Source: Maribacter hydrothermalis
GTDB lineage: Bacteria; Bacteroidota; Bacteroidia; Flavobacteriales; Flavobacteriaceae
Length of the DNA stretch: 64,000 nucleotides
Assembly: GCF_001913155.1 (NCBI RefSeq)
Contig: NZ_CP018760.1
Coordinates: 558,001-622,000, forward strand
Direction: 5' to 3'
A model generated the notes under the pieces. The model was not told the DNA's origin and made no database searches. It was given only the letters and a program-made list of their open reading frames with translations. The position numbers and the translations under genes are program-made. This document shows positions 26,070 through 34,089 of the stretch, piece after piece. Position 1 is the stretch's first letter. Every line of letters starts with the position of its first letter.

Positions 26070-27443
26070 TTAGTTTAATAGGTGATCTTCAATAAGATCA
26101 CGCACTTGTACTGCACTAATTATCTGATCGTTATCACCAGTGATATGATTACTTATAAAGATTGGGAAATCTTCTTCGTCTTCTGTTAAACGACCGTGGG
26201 AACCTTTGATCAAAGTAGCATCAATCGGTATAATATTCATGACCGTTCTAAAGCCCATTTTCTTCTTAAGTAACTTGCCAACTACTTTTGCCATCACCAA
26301 TTTATCTTTTGGGTCAGTCATCATTTCAACTGGATCGTAACCTGGTTTTTTATGAATATCTACCATTCTTGCGTAATCTGGTGCTTTTGAATCATCTAGC
26401 CAGAAATAATACGTAAACCATGAATCTTTATCAGCTACCACCACAATATCACCACAACGTTCATGGTTTATGTGATACGTTTTCAAATCATCTCCATAAA
26501 GTACTTTCTCGACTCCTTCTACAGCTTTTATAAATTCTGCAACACGTTCAATATCCTGCTCATTCTTGCAATATACATGTGCAATCTGATGATCTGCAAC
26601 GGCAAATACATCGCTAGCACCTGCATCTAACAACTCCAAACCTCTTTCTTCACGTACGGCAATAAAACCTTCTTTTCGCAATAATCGATTAAGATGTATC
26701 GGTCTATTTACATTTGTAATTCCGTATTCAGAAAGCAGTATCACTCTGGTTTCTAATGCTTCATAGTGTTGTACCAATTCTTTTACTACAGCATCAATTT
26801 CGTTCAAGTCTTTTGAAATCACCTTAAAGTCAAGACCGTAACGTTGTAAATTATAATCTAAATGAGGAAGGTAAATGAAGGTTAAATCTGGATTATGCTT
26901 TTTATCAGTCAGCAAAGCGGCATCTGCAATCCATTTTGAAGAATTGATAGTTGTCTTAGGTCCCCAAAATTCAAATAACGGAAATGTTCCCAAAGCGGTT
27001 TGCATTTCATCACGCAACTGAGCAGGATAAGAATATATATCCGGAATTTTTCTTCCGTCTGCTAAATAATTTGGTCTCGGAGTTAGACTATAATCAACAT
27101 TGCTGTACATGTTGTACCACCAAAAATGATTGGCACAAGTAAAATTAGGATGTTTCTCTTTTATATCATCCCATATTTTGGGTTGTTCTACCAACTTGTT
27201 TGACTGTCGCCAAAATTTAACCTCGCACTCATCTTTAAAATACCAGCCATTACCAACAATACCATGCTCTGACGGCCATTTTCCTGTTACATAGGTAGAT
27301 TGTACTGCACAGGTAACACCGGGTAACAGAGGTTCTATGTATGAGGTTTGACCTTTTTCTAAAAACGATTTTATATACGGAGTGTGTTCACCTATCAATC
27401 GCTTCGTTAATCCAACGACATTTATGACTACCGTTTTCTTCAT
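26070..27443 (-). CDS. eboF: EboF: alkaline phosphatase/nucleotide pyrophosphatase-superfamily protein
   Basis: 457 aa. Order: N-terminal VVINVVGLTKRL strand, the active-site loop LLPGVTCAVQSTYVTG with WPSEHGIVGN, LPHLDYNL, LLSEYGITNV and a C-terminal GSHGRL. It is therefore the NPP/phosphodiesterase fold, but compared with canonical NPPs several metal ligands look changed (Asp of DGL to Val, the His of the D-x-x-G-H segment, and the D-H of S-D-H-G to E-Y). Whether it still hydrolyses phosphoesters is open. It is the sixth ebo gene, with 1 base after the eboE stop. The ebo cluster is tied in cyanobacteria to transport of a scytonemin precursor; the role here is unknown. Confidence 0.85.
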   Translation of the reverse strand: MKKTVVINVVGLTKRLIGEHTPYIKSFLEKGQTSYIEPLLPGVTCAVQSTYVTGKWPSEHGIVGNGWYFKDECEVKFWRQSNKLVEQPKIWDDIKEKHPNFTCANHFWWYNMYSNVDYSLTPRPNYLADGRKIPDIYSYPAQLRDEMQTALGTFPLFEFWGPKTTINSSKWIADAALLTDKKHNPDLTFIYLPHLDYNLQRYGLDFKVISKDLNEIDAVVKELVQHYEALETRVILLSEYGITNVNRPIHLNRLLRKEGFIAVREERGLELLDAGASDVFAVADHQIAHVYCKNEQDIERVAEFIKAVEGVEKVLYGDDLKTYHINHERCGDIVVVADKDSWFTYYFWLDDSKAPDYARMVDIHKKPGYDPVEMMTDPKDKLVMAKVVGKLLKKKMGFRTVMNIIPIDATLIKGSHGRLTEDEEDFPIFISNHITGDNDQIISAVQVRDLIEDHLLN

Positions 27444-27444
27444 A

Positions 27445-28638
27445 TTACATATGTGATTTAAACCATTCTATTTCGCGAATTATGGATATTGATAAATATT
27501 CTTTTAAATCTGCCGGAAGCACATCCCAAGTATAGGTTTCTATTTCTAGGTGTTCTGATATGGGATTCGATTTAATATAATCTATCGTTTTTAAAATATG
27601 GTCTTGTGTTGAAAATAACTTGCCATATTTCTCTAAAAAAATAGGAACGTGGTAATGAGCCCTTAGTTCTTTGTGATTTCTTTCGCTTTCTAAAACCAAA
27701 GGTAAATCGCTATAGGTTTTAACTTTTCCACTCACCTTTTCGGTTACCTGATGTAAATAAGTTGGTTCATTAAATTGGGATAATTCCTCCCAAATACGTT
27801 CGTCATCGGTACCATTAAAAAGAATTTTCAATGCTGCACTTACTTGAATTTTCCCTACCCTAATATTATTCGTCTTGAACTTTGTAAAGGTATCTGTAGG
27901 TTCTTCATAGGCCAATGCAAAATGGCAAACATCATAACAAACCGTAATGTACTTTTTAATTAAAGCTTCTGCCGCATCAGGATCTAAACCTAACTCCTGC
28001 TTAAAATAGGCGATTCCCAAAGGCACTAGATAATCGGAATAAAAAAGCAATACCTCATCACTATTTTCTAGTAATCCGTCTGGCTCTGGTTCAATATCTA
28101 GGTGTAAATAGGTCTCTGTAGTTTGTTCAATTTCGAATAACTGCTTGGCAACTTCAAGCATGTTTTTAGCACCAACCTCAAATGCGTTTTTAGTTTCACT
28201 ATCTGTCTTATGCCAATATTTATAGGTGATTGGAGAAGTTGAAATTCCACCGTTCATTCCTTCAGGGATTAATTCGGATAATTGACGAAACAATCTTTCT
28301 GTATATTTCAATCGATCATCAGTAGTCCAATCTGGGGCATGCACCATATCTTTTACACGTTCATCATGAAAATTCCCATATGGAAATCCGTTCATAGTAA
28401 AGACATAAAGATTATTGTCACTTAACCACTTCTTGAAATCGGACAAATTATCACCTAAGTCAAGCTCTTCACTTGCTTTATTAGATAATCGCAATCCTAG
28501 ACCAAATGGTTGTTCTTTTGAAACTTCTTGTTTTATTCCTGGAACGTATTTTTTTATACTCTCAAAAGTACTTTTCCAATCTTGACCTGGATGAATATTG
28601 GTACAATAGGTTAAATGAAGATTCTCTTTTAGCTGCAT
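27445..28638 (-). CDS. eboE: EboE: TIM-barrel metabolite traffic protein
   Basis: 397 aa, resembling xylose-isomerase-like TIM-barrel proteins. Motifs: LTYCTNIHPGQDW at the N-terminus, YVFTMNGFPYGNFH, the metal-type HLDIEPEPDGLLEN, CYDVCHFALAYE and the HYHVPIFLEKYG block near the C-terminus. These match the family annotated as the metabolite traffic protein EboE. A hydrolase or isomerase reaction has not been defined for it. It follows eboD by 5 bases and precedes eboF by 1 base. Confidence 0.9.
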   Translation of the reverse strand: MQLKENLHLTYCTNIHPGQDWKSTFESIKKYVPGIKQEVSKEQPFGLGLRLSNKASEELDLGDNLSDFKKWLSDNNLYVFTMNGFPYGNFHDERVKDMVHAPDWTTDDRLKYTERLFRQLSELIPEGMNGGISTSPITYKYWHKTDSETKNAFEVGAKNMLEVAKQLFEIEQTTETYLHLDIEPEPDGLLENSDEVLLFYSDYLVPLGIAYFKQELGLDPDAAEALIKKYITVCYDVCHFALAYEEPTDTFTKFKTNNIRVGKIQVSAALKILFNGTDDERIWEELSQFNEPTYLHQVTEKVSGKVKTYSDLPLVLESERNHKELRAHYHVPIFLEKYGKLFSTQDHILKTIDYIKSNPISEHLEIETYTWDVLPADLKEYLSISIIREIEWFKSHM

Positions 28639-28643
28639 TGAAC

Positions 28644-29804
28644 TTAATTTAATGCGAATTGATGATTTAACTTAGTAATTGCCTGTGACATTAACTCCAT
28701 ATCAATAGTATGAACGTCATGTTTAACGCCTAAATCAGAAATAAGGGTAATAGTTAACTGACCACCTAAATGCTCCCTAAACTCTTCTATACCGTCCAAT
28801 AAAGATTGAACCTCTACAGGACTTTCAACCGGAAGAGAAAGATCAAACCCTATGGTATTCATTACATCTAAAATATGCTGTAGGTCTTCTTCTGAAATTA
28901 AGCCAGTTAATTGTGCATAGGTTACATCTAATGCGATGCCTTTTGCGACAGCTTCACCATGACGCAATTCATAATTGGTCATATATTCCATTTTGTGGGC
29001 TGCCCAGTGTCCGAAATCCAAAGGTCGTGAAGAGCCCGACTCAAAAGGATCACCACCTTGCGCAATATGGTGCATATGCATTTCTGCACATTTATAAATT
29101 ACATATTGCATTGGTTCCATTTCCCTATTCTTCAACGTTGTGGCATTGTCTGCAATATATTTAAAGAAGGTTTTATCTTTAATTAAAGCTACTTTTATAG
29201 CTTCCGAAATTCCGGAAATCCAATCGCGTTGTTCTAGAGTTTCCAAGAAATTGCTATCGTTGATGATGGCAAATGGAGGTGCAAATGTACCTAAGAAATT
29301 TTTCTTTTTAAACGCATTTACACTATTCTTTACCCCTACGGCAGAATCGTTCTGAGATAAAACCGTGGTGGGAATTCTAATCAACTTCACTCCTCTGTGT
29401 GCAATTGCTGCTGCATAGCCGACCATATCTATAACGGCACCACCACCGATTACGACAACAAAAGAATGACGACAAATTTTGTTTTCGTTGACACCTTTCA
29501 ATACAGATTCAATAGCTTCATCGCTATTTTTCACCTGCTCACCACCTGGCAATACCAAGGTGTTGGTATATTTTATAATTTGCTTGTGCTCCTTGCAATA
29601 GTCTTGAATTTGATTTACTAGCGCCGGATGATGTTTTTTTACTCCGTCATCCAATACAAACAAAAGTTTAACAGGTTCAAAATCTTTATAGGCCGCTATT
29701 AGGTTTACGAACAACGGATTTTCTAAAGTAAATAGCCCCGAAGTGAAATACAATTGATAATCGTATTGAACTTGAAAAGACTGTTTTATAGGTTGTAATT
29801 GCAT
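28644..29804 (-). CDS. eboD: EboD: 3-dehydroquinate synthase-like sugar phosphate cyclase
   Basis: 386 aa of the sugar phosphate cyclase superfamily. NAD-binding VIGGGAVIDMVGYAA, the IRIPTTVLSQNDSAVGVKN block, SGISEAIKVALIKD with the metal-ligand Glu, LDFGHWAAHKME and LRHGEAVAKG with metal-ligand His are visible, so the metal site looks intact. DHQ synthase proper has FGHTFGHAIE here, so this is a divergent clade and the product is probably not 3-dehydroquinate. It follows eboC by 7 bases. Confidence 0.9.
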   Translation of the reverse strand: MQLQPIKQSFQVQYDYQLYFTSGLFTLENPLFVNLIAAYKDFEPVKLLFVLDDGVKKHHPALVNQIQDYCKEHKQIIKYTNTLVLPGGEQVKNSDEAIESVLKGVNENKICRHSFVVVIGGGAVIDMVGYAAAIAHRGVKLIRIPTTVLSQNDSAVGVKNSVNAFKKKNFLGTFAPPFAIINDSNFLETLEQRDWISGISEAIKVALIKDKTFFKYIADNATTLKNREMEPMQYVIYKCAEMHMHHIAQGGDPFESGSSRPLDFGHWAAHKMEYMTNYELRHGEAVAKGIALDVTYAQLTGLISEEDLQHILDVMNTIGFDLSLPVESPVEVQSLLDGIEEFREHLGGQLTITLISDLGVKHDVHTIDMELMSQAITKLNHQFALN

Positions 29805-29811
29805 ATGTATT

Positions 29812-30711
29812 TTATGTTACTGCAAATAGTTTAGATAAAAGCACTGACAATGGTAATAGTAATAAAACTGCTAATGCCAAGTACCAGTTAGAAAAACCGG
29901 CTACCCAGCAAGCGTTCATAACCACTAGCGACAATACACCACCCATTACCGCCTTCTTAATATTCTTAGGTGAATTTTCTTTATAAGCTTTTAAAAGAGG
30001 TTTATAAATCAAATAACAAAACAAGACTAAGAACGGAATTATTGGTAGAATTTGAGATGTTTGTTGCATTACTATTAACGCCATTGAAGTTATAACTATT
30101 GCATATAAAAACCCAGCCCAGACAATGTGTTTTTTATTATTACCATGTACTTCACCTCTACTTATTAATGTAATTGCAAAAATGTAAACTACGGGTATTA
30201 ATGACAGGTACCAATTAGAAACCAATCCTAATATAGACATTCCCATTAAAAGGTTTAATCCCCTACAAATACCCATATTCAAAGGTCCGGCGAAACCGAA
30301 CTGCTTAAAATACCCATCATAGGCTAATATAGCAATCGTCAAAGCAACTGAAATGAACCCTGCAAGCATAGTACACTTAAATGCCAGGGTAATACCCGAA
30401 ATCATTAGAATAGTTCCAAAATAAACAGCTTCGCGTTTTGGCACGAGTCCGCTTGGTATAGCTCTTTCAGGCCTTTCAACAGCATCTAATTCCGAATCGA
30501 AAACATCGTTAAAAACAACTCCCCCCGCATATAAAGCAACCGATGAGAAGACCAATAGAAGTACATCACCGATTTGCTCTGTTAGAAAGTCAAGCACGTC
30601 TATATTCTGCAGATATAATGCGATAGCAATACCTGCCAATATATCTGCTGCTGCAGTTGGCAAATTTGCAGGTCTTGCCAAACGAGCAAAACCCATTAAC
30701 TTCTCTTTCAT
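29812..30711 (-). CDS. eboC: EboC: UbiA-like prenyltransferase
   Basis: 299 aa integral membrane protein with about eight or nine hydrophobic segments. The first prenyl-diphosphate-binding motif is NDVFDSELDAVERPERA (N-D-x-x-D), and the second is AYDGYFKQFG (Y-D-x-x-x-K). It probably transfers an isoprenoid or related group, or processes the metabolite, at the inner membrane. It starts 1 base after the eboB stop. Confidence 0.92.
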   Translation of the reverse strand: MKEKLMGFARLARPANLPTAAADILAGIAIALYLQNIDVLDFLTEQIGDVLLLVFSSVALYAGGVVFNDVFDSELDAVERPERAIPSGLVPKREAVYFGTILMISGITLAFKCTMLAGFISVALTIAILAYDGYFKQFGFAGPLNMGICRGLNLLMGMSILGLVSNWYLSLIPVVYIFAITLISRGEVHGNNKKHIVWAGFLYAIVITSMALIVMQQTSQILPIIPFLVLFCYLIYKPLLKAYKENSPKNIKKAVMGGVLSLVVMNACWVAGFSNWYLALAVLLLLPLSVLLSKLFAVT

Positions 30712-30712
30712 T

Positions 30713-31621
30713 TTAGGTAATTTGGTCTTCGTCTATTCTTGGCTTCTGACCTCTTAAAACACTATTATCATTAAATAGTTGCGATTGGTTAATGCTATCT
30801 GGCTGTAACCAATGTGCTTCTTTCATTTTACCATTCTTACTAAAAGCATCTAATGCATTTTGGTAACAGGTTTTTCTAACATCCTCCATAGAAATACCTC
30901 TTTTCAACATTAAAGATGCAGTTTTTGGCACTGCTAATGGATCACTAACCCCCCAATCTGCAGAGCTATCGACGATAATGTTAGAACTTCCAAATTTTCT
31001 AACCACCTCTACCATACGTTCATTACCCATTTTTGTTTTTGGGTAAATGGTAAATGCAGCAATAAATCCGCGGTCAAGTACTTCTTTTACCGTTTCCTCA
31101 TTATTATGGTCAATAATTACATTAGCTGGATCTAAACCGTGTTCCAAACAAACTTCCATACTCTTAATGGTTCCTGCTTTTTTATCACGGTGCGGTGTAT
31201 GTACCTGAACGGTCATATTCAACTCCTTAGCCAGATCCAATTGCATTCTAAAAAATTTGTCTTCCGCAGGTGTTTGGTCATCATAGCCAATTTCCCCTAT
31301 GGCAACTACATTTTCCTTATGTAAGTACAATGGTAACAATTCAATTACTTGTTCCGCTAAAGCTTCATTGTTGGCTTCTTTAGAATTTAAACCAATAGTA
31401 CAGTAATGTTTAATTCCAAATTGGCTAGCCCTAAAAGGCTCCCAACCCACTAGGCTACTAAAGTAATCTTGAAAAGAACCTACTTGAGTTCTAGGCTGAC
31501 CAAGCCAAAACGAAGGTTCTATTACCGCCACAACGCCCGCTGCAGCCATTGCTTCATAATCATCTGTTGTTCTTGACGACATATGAACATGTGGGTCAAT
31601 AATCATCATTTTATCTTCCAT
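30713..31621 (-). CDS. eboB: EboB: TatD-family metal-dependent hydrolase
   Basis: 302 aa amidohydrolase-fold protein. The D-P-H-V-H metal motif sits at about 9-13, IGEIGYD carries the bridging Glu, VQVHTPHRDK and IIDHNNEETV give later His ligands, and DSSADWG supplies the final Asp. It is longer and more divergent than TatD nucleases. Start ATG at 31621; an internal start (MMIIDPHVHM) is possible. It starts 1 base after the eboA stop. Substrate unknown. Confidence 0.9.
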   Translation of the reverse strand: MEDKMMIIDPHVHMSSRTTDDYEAMAAAGVVAVIEPSFWLGQPRTQVGSFQDYFSSLVGWEPFRASQFGIKHYCTIGLNSKEANNEALAEQVIELLPLYLHKENVVAIGEIGYDDQTPAEDKFFRMQLDLAKELNMTVQVHTPHRDKKAGTIKSMEVCLEHGLDPANVIIDHNNEETVKEVLDRGFIAAFTIYPKTKMGNERMVEVVRKFGSSNIIVDSSADWGVSDPLAVPKTASLMLKRGISMEDVRKTCYQNALDAFSKNGKMKEAHWLQPDSINQSQLFNDNSVLRGQKPRIDEDQIT

Positions 31622-31622
31622 T

Positions 31623-32474
31623 CTATTGTTGTTTAATCGAATTCCAAGTTATTTCACCATCCGCTATTCTATGTTTTAACTCTGGCTTACTATTTAATAA
31701 TGCCATTGCTTTATCATTTTCTGAGTGATAACAGCAAAGGGCTCCGGCATTAATTTCTGTTGCATCATCACTATTAAGCAGTGTTTTCATATCATTTAAG
31801 AGTTCCTCATTCAAAAATTTTGAAACAGGTCTCCAAAATAATGGGTCTATTTTTCTACCTGCGGCCCATCTTTCATGTGCGTAATCTGATATTATTCTAG
31901 TTAAATCTGCATTTGCCCTTTCATCTATTGATTCTATTTGGGAAAGGTCACGTTCCATAAATGCCGCTTTTAAAAACATTTGATTCCATTGCTGATCATT
32001 GAAGTATTTTGCAGGATACGGATTGTTCAATGTTATAGCATCAAAAATTGTAGCAATGTTGGTTCGTAAAGCCTCGACCGCAGTAATCTTGTATGCTTCA
32101 GGATTTGGTAATAACATCAAGTATTTCAAAAAAGTCTCTAATTCACCGGTATCAGCCACCTGAATGATATTAGCTACTTTTGGGGTATAAAACTCCAAAT
32201 CTTGCACAAGCACTTCTGACAATAAATAAATACGTGCTACTTGTAAAATATTTGCTTTATGCTCGCTAAAATAATGGTCACTTTTAGATTCTAGCCTTTC
32301 AAATGAAATTGGTTTTACCCCATCAAACTTCACATTCAAAAGACTATAGGTCATAAATAAATCTTTTGAAGATTTATCTTTCGCCAACTTTTCAATTTTA
32401 CCCTTTAACCAAACAACACTTTCTGCATTTCCATATTTGATTAATATATTCTGAATATCCTTTTGATAGTGCAT
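31623..32474 (-). CDS. eboA: EboA-domain protein
   Basis: 283 aa, helical, with no signal peptide or membrane span. Features include LLSEVLVQDLEF, AVEALRTNIATIFDAI, NNPYPAKYFND, KAAFMERDLSQIE and YAHERWAAGRKIDPLFWRPV, which match the EboA family. The molecular function is unknown. It is the first gene of the ebo operon, divergent from miaE across a 122-base spacer that contains promoter elements for both. Confidence 0.88.
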   Translation of the reverse strand: MHYQKDIQNILIKYGNAESVVWLKGKIEKLAKDKSSKDLFMTYSLLNVKFDGVKPISFERLESKSDHYFSEHKANILQVARIYLLSEVLVQDLEFYTPKVANIIQVADTGELETFLKYLMLLPNPEAYKITAVEALRTNIATIFDAITLNNPYPAKYFNDQQWNQMFLKAAFMERDLSQIESIDERANADLTRIISDYAHERWAAGRKIDPLFWRPVSKFLNEELLNDMKTLLNSDDATEINAGALCCYHSENDKAMALLNSKPELKHRIADGEITWNSIKQQ

Positions 32475-32500
32475 TTTAAAATATAGTATTGTTGTTACTT

Positions 32501-32508
32501 CAAAAATA
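32501..32508 (-). promoter_or_regulatory. Candidate -7 element of the ebo operon (TATTTTTG)
   Basis: Minus-strand TATTTTTG (TAnnTTTG) lies 26 bases upstream of eboA. No TTG is found at the usual distance, so it is a weaker candidate than its divergent partner. Confidence 0.45.
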
Positions 32509-32549
32509 ATTATTATTCAGCAGTATGCCGCTTAGGTTTTTGATTAAAA

Positions 32550-32581
32550 TTGGTGTGGTCTTTAAAATCTTTCTAATTTTG
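32550..32581 (+). promoter_or_regulatory. Promoter of miaE (TTG-N21-TAATTTTG)
   Basis: TTG at 32550-32552 and TAATTTTG at 32574-32581 are separated by 21 bases, inside the flavobacterial sigma-A consensus (TTG, 17-23 bases, TAnnTTTG). The ATG of miaE is 15 bases downstream. Confidence 0.7.
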
Positions 32582-32596
32582 AAAAAAAAGTAAACT

Positions 32597-33178
32597 ATGT
32601 TAGGCTTAAAACTACCTACCGATCCAAGATGGGTGAATATTGTAGAAAAAAATATTGATGAAATACTAACAGATCATGCGTATTGCGAGCAAAAAGCTGC
32701 TAGTACTGCTATATCTTTAATAGTATCTTTTCCTGAGTATACTGAACTAGTTGAAGAAATGGTGGCTTTATCTAGAGAAGAAATGGGTCATTTTAAAATG
32801 GTACATGACCTTATTTTAAAACGTGGTAACACCTTAGGACGAGATCGCAAAGATGAATACGTAATTGAGCTCATTAAATTTTTTCCAAAAGGAGGAAGTA
32901 GAACTACTCAACTGGTACATAGATTGCTTTATGCCTCACTAATTGAAGCACGTAGTTGCGAACGTTTTAGGTTGTTGTCTGAAGAATTGGAAGATAAAAA
33001 ACTTGCCGATTTTTATCACAAACTAATGATTAGCGAAGCTGGGCATTATACGATGTTCTTAAAGTTTGCCCGTAAGTATGGTGAATTGGAAGAAGTGAAC
33101 AAAAAATGGAATAGTCTTTTGGAATATGAAGCCCAAATCATGAAAGATTTAGGAACCAAAGAATCTATTCACGGCTAA
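32597..33178 (+). CDS. miaE: tRNA-(ms2io6A)-hydroxylase
   Basis: 193 aa non-haem diiron enzyme that hydroxylates the isopentenyl side chain at position 37 of tRNA. The diiron ligands sit in four-helix-bundle motifs: a first Glu in HAYCEQKAAS, E-E-M-G-H-F, an Arg/Glu pair in ASLIEARSCERF and S-E-A-G-H-Y. Length is close to the short Bacteroidota form. It is a single gene converging on ppx with only 8 bases between their ends. Confidence 0.92.
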   Translation: MLGLKLPTDPRWVNIVEKNIDEILTDHAYCEQKAASTAISLIVSFPEYTELVEEMVALSREEMGHFKMVHDLILKRGNTLGRDRKDEYVIELIKFFPKGGSRTTQLVHRLLYASLIEARSCERFRLLSEELEDKKLADFYHKLMISEAGHYTMFLKFARKYGELEEVNKKWNSLLEYEAQIMKDLGTKESIHG

Positions 33179-33186
33179 AGCTTAGA

Positions 33187-34077
33187 TTACTTATTCTCAG
33201 AATTATACAAATCTTTTATTATACCATCTGAAAGTCCGATTTTAGGGACATGAATTTTCTTAGCTCCACTCCATTTAGCTGCTGAAAGAAATATTTTTGT
33301 TGCAGGAATGATAACATCGGCCCTATCTGGATTTAACCCTAATTCTGATATTCTATCATGATAACTAAGGCTATCTAAAAATTGATATTGGGCGTTTAAC
33401 CAAATATATGACAATGGTTCACCTTCCTTTCTTCCCGATAGTTTATGCAACTTGTTGATATTTCCACCGGAACCTATGATGGACAATTTAGGTTTGTCCT
33501 TTAAAATTAATTTAATCCAATCTTCTAATTTATTCCAAGTTTCGGGTTTTACCATATTATTCAAAAGCCTGACCGTCCCTAATTTAAAAGACTTTGACAC
33601 TTGAATTTTGCCTTGAGAAAACAAAGTAAATTCGGTACTACCACCACCAACATCAATGTATAAAAAAGATTGATCATCAGTTATTAGATTTTTTAAATCT
33701 GTTGAGGCTATTATGGCAGCTTCCTGCTTACCATCTATGAGATCTATTTGAATACCTGACTCTTGAGCTATTTTTTCTATTATTTCATTTCCATTATTGG
33801 CTTCTCTCATTGCAGATGTAGCGCAAGCTCTATACTTTTCAACTCCAACAACTTCCATTAAATGTTTAAAAGCTTTCATGGTTTTTATTAACCGCTTTTC
33901 ATTTACTTCAGATATTTCACCAACTGTAAATGAATCTTCACCCAATCTTACAGGAACCCTAACCAGAGCGCTTTTTCTAAATTGGGTCTTTTTTCCCTTA
34001 TCTTCAATAACATTATGGGTAAGCAACCTAATAGCGTTAGAGCCTATATCAATAGCTGCAAATTTTCTTACTTTCAA
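33187..34077 (-). CDS. ppx: Exopolyphosphatase/pppGpp-phosphatase family protein
   Basis: 296 aa Ppx/GppA family protein of the ASKHA fold. N-terminal AAIDIGSNAIRLL, RACATSAMREANNG, the phosphate loop YIDVGGGSTEFT, GSGGNINK and a C-terminal IPATKIFLSA block are visible. Only the two N-terminal domains are present; the E. coli enzyme is about 510 aa with an extra HD-like region. It removes terminal phosphate from polyphosphate, or acts on pppGpp. It starts 12 bases after the ppk1 stop, so making and degrading enzymes are coexpressed. Confidence 0.9.
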   Translation of the reverse strand: MKVRKFAAIDIGSNAIRLLTHNVIEDKGKKTQFRKSALVRVPVRLGEDSFTVGEISEVNEKRLIKTMKAFKHLMEVVGVEKYRACATSAMREANNGNEIIEKIAQESGIQIDLIDGKQEAAIIASTDLKNLITDDQSFLYIDVGGGSTEFTLFSQGKIQVSKSFKLGTVRLLNNMVKPETWNKLEDWIKLILKDKPKLSIIGSGGNINKLHKLSGRKEGEPLSYIWLNAQYQFLDSLSYHDRISELGLNPDRADVIIPATKIFLSAAKWSGAKKIHVPKIGLSDGIIKDLYNSENK

Positions 34078-34089
34078 ATGTTATCCCTT

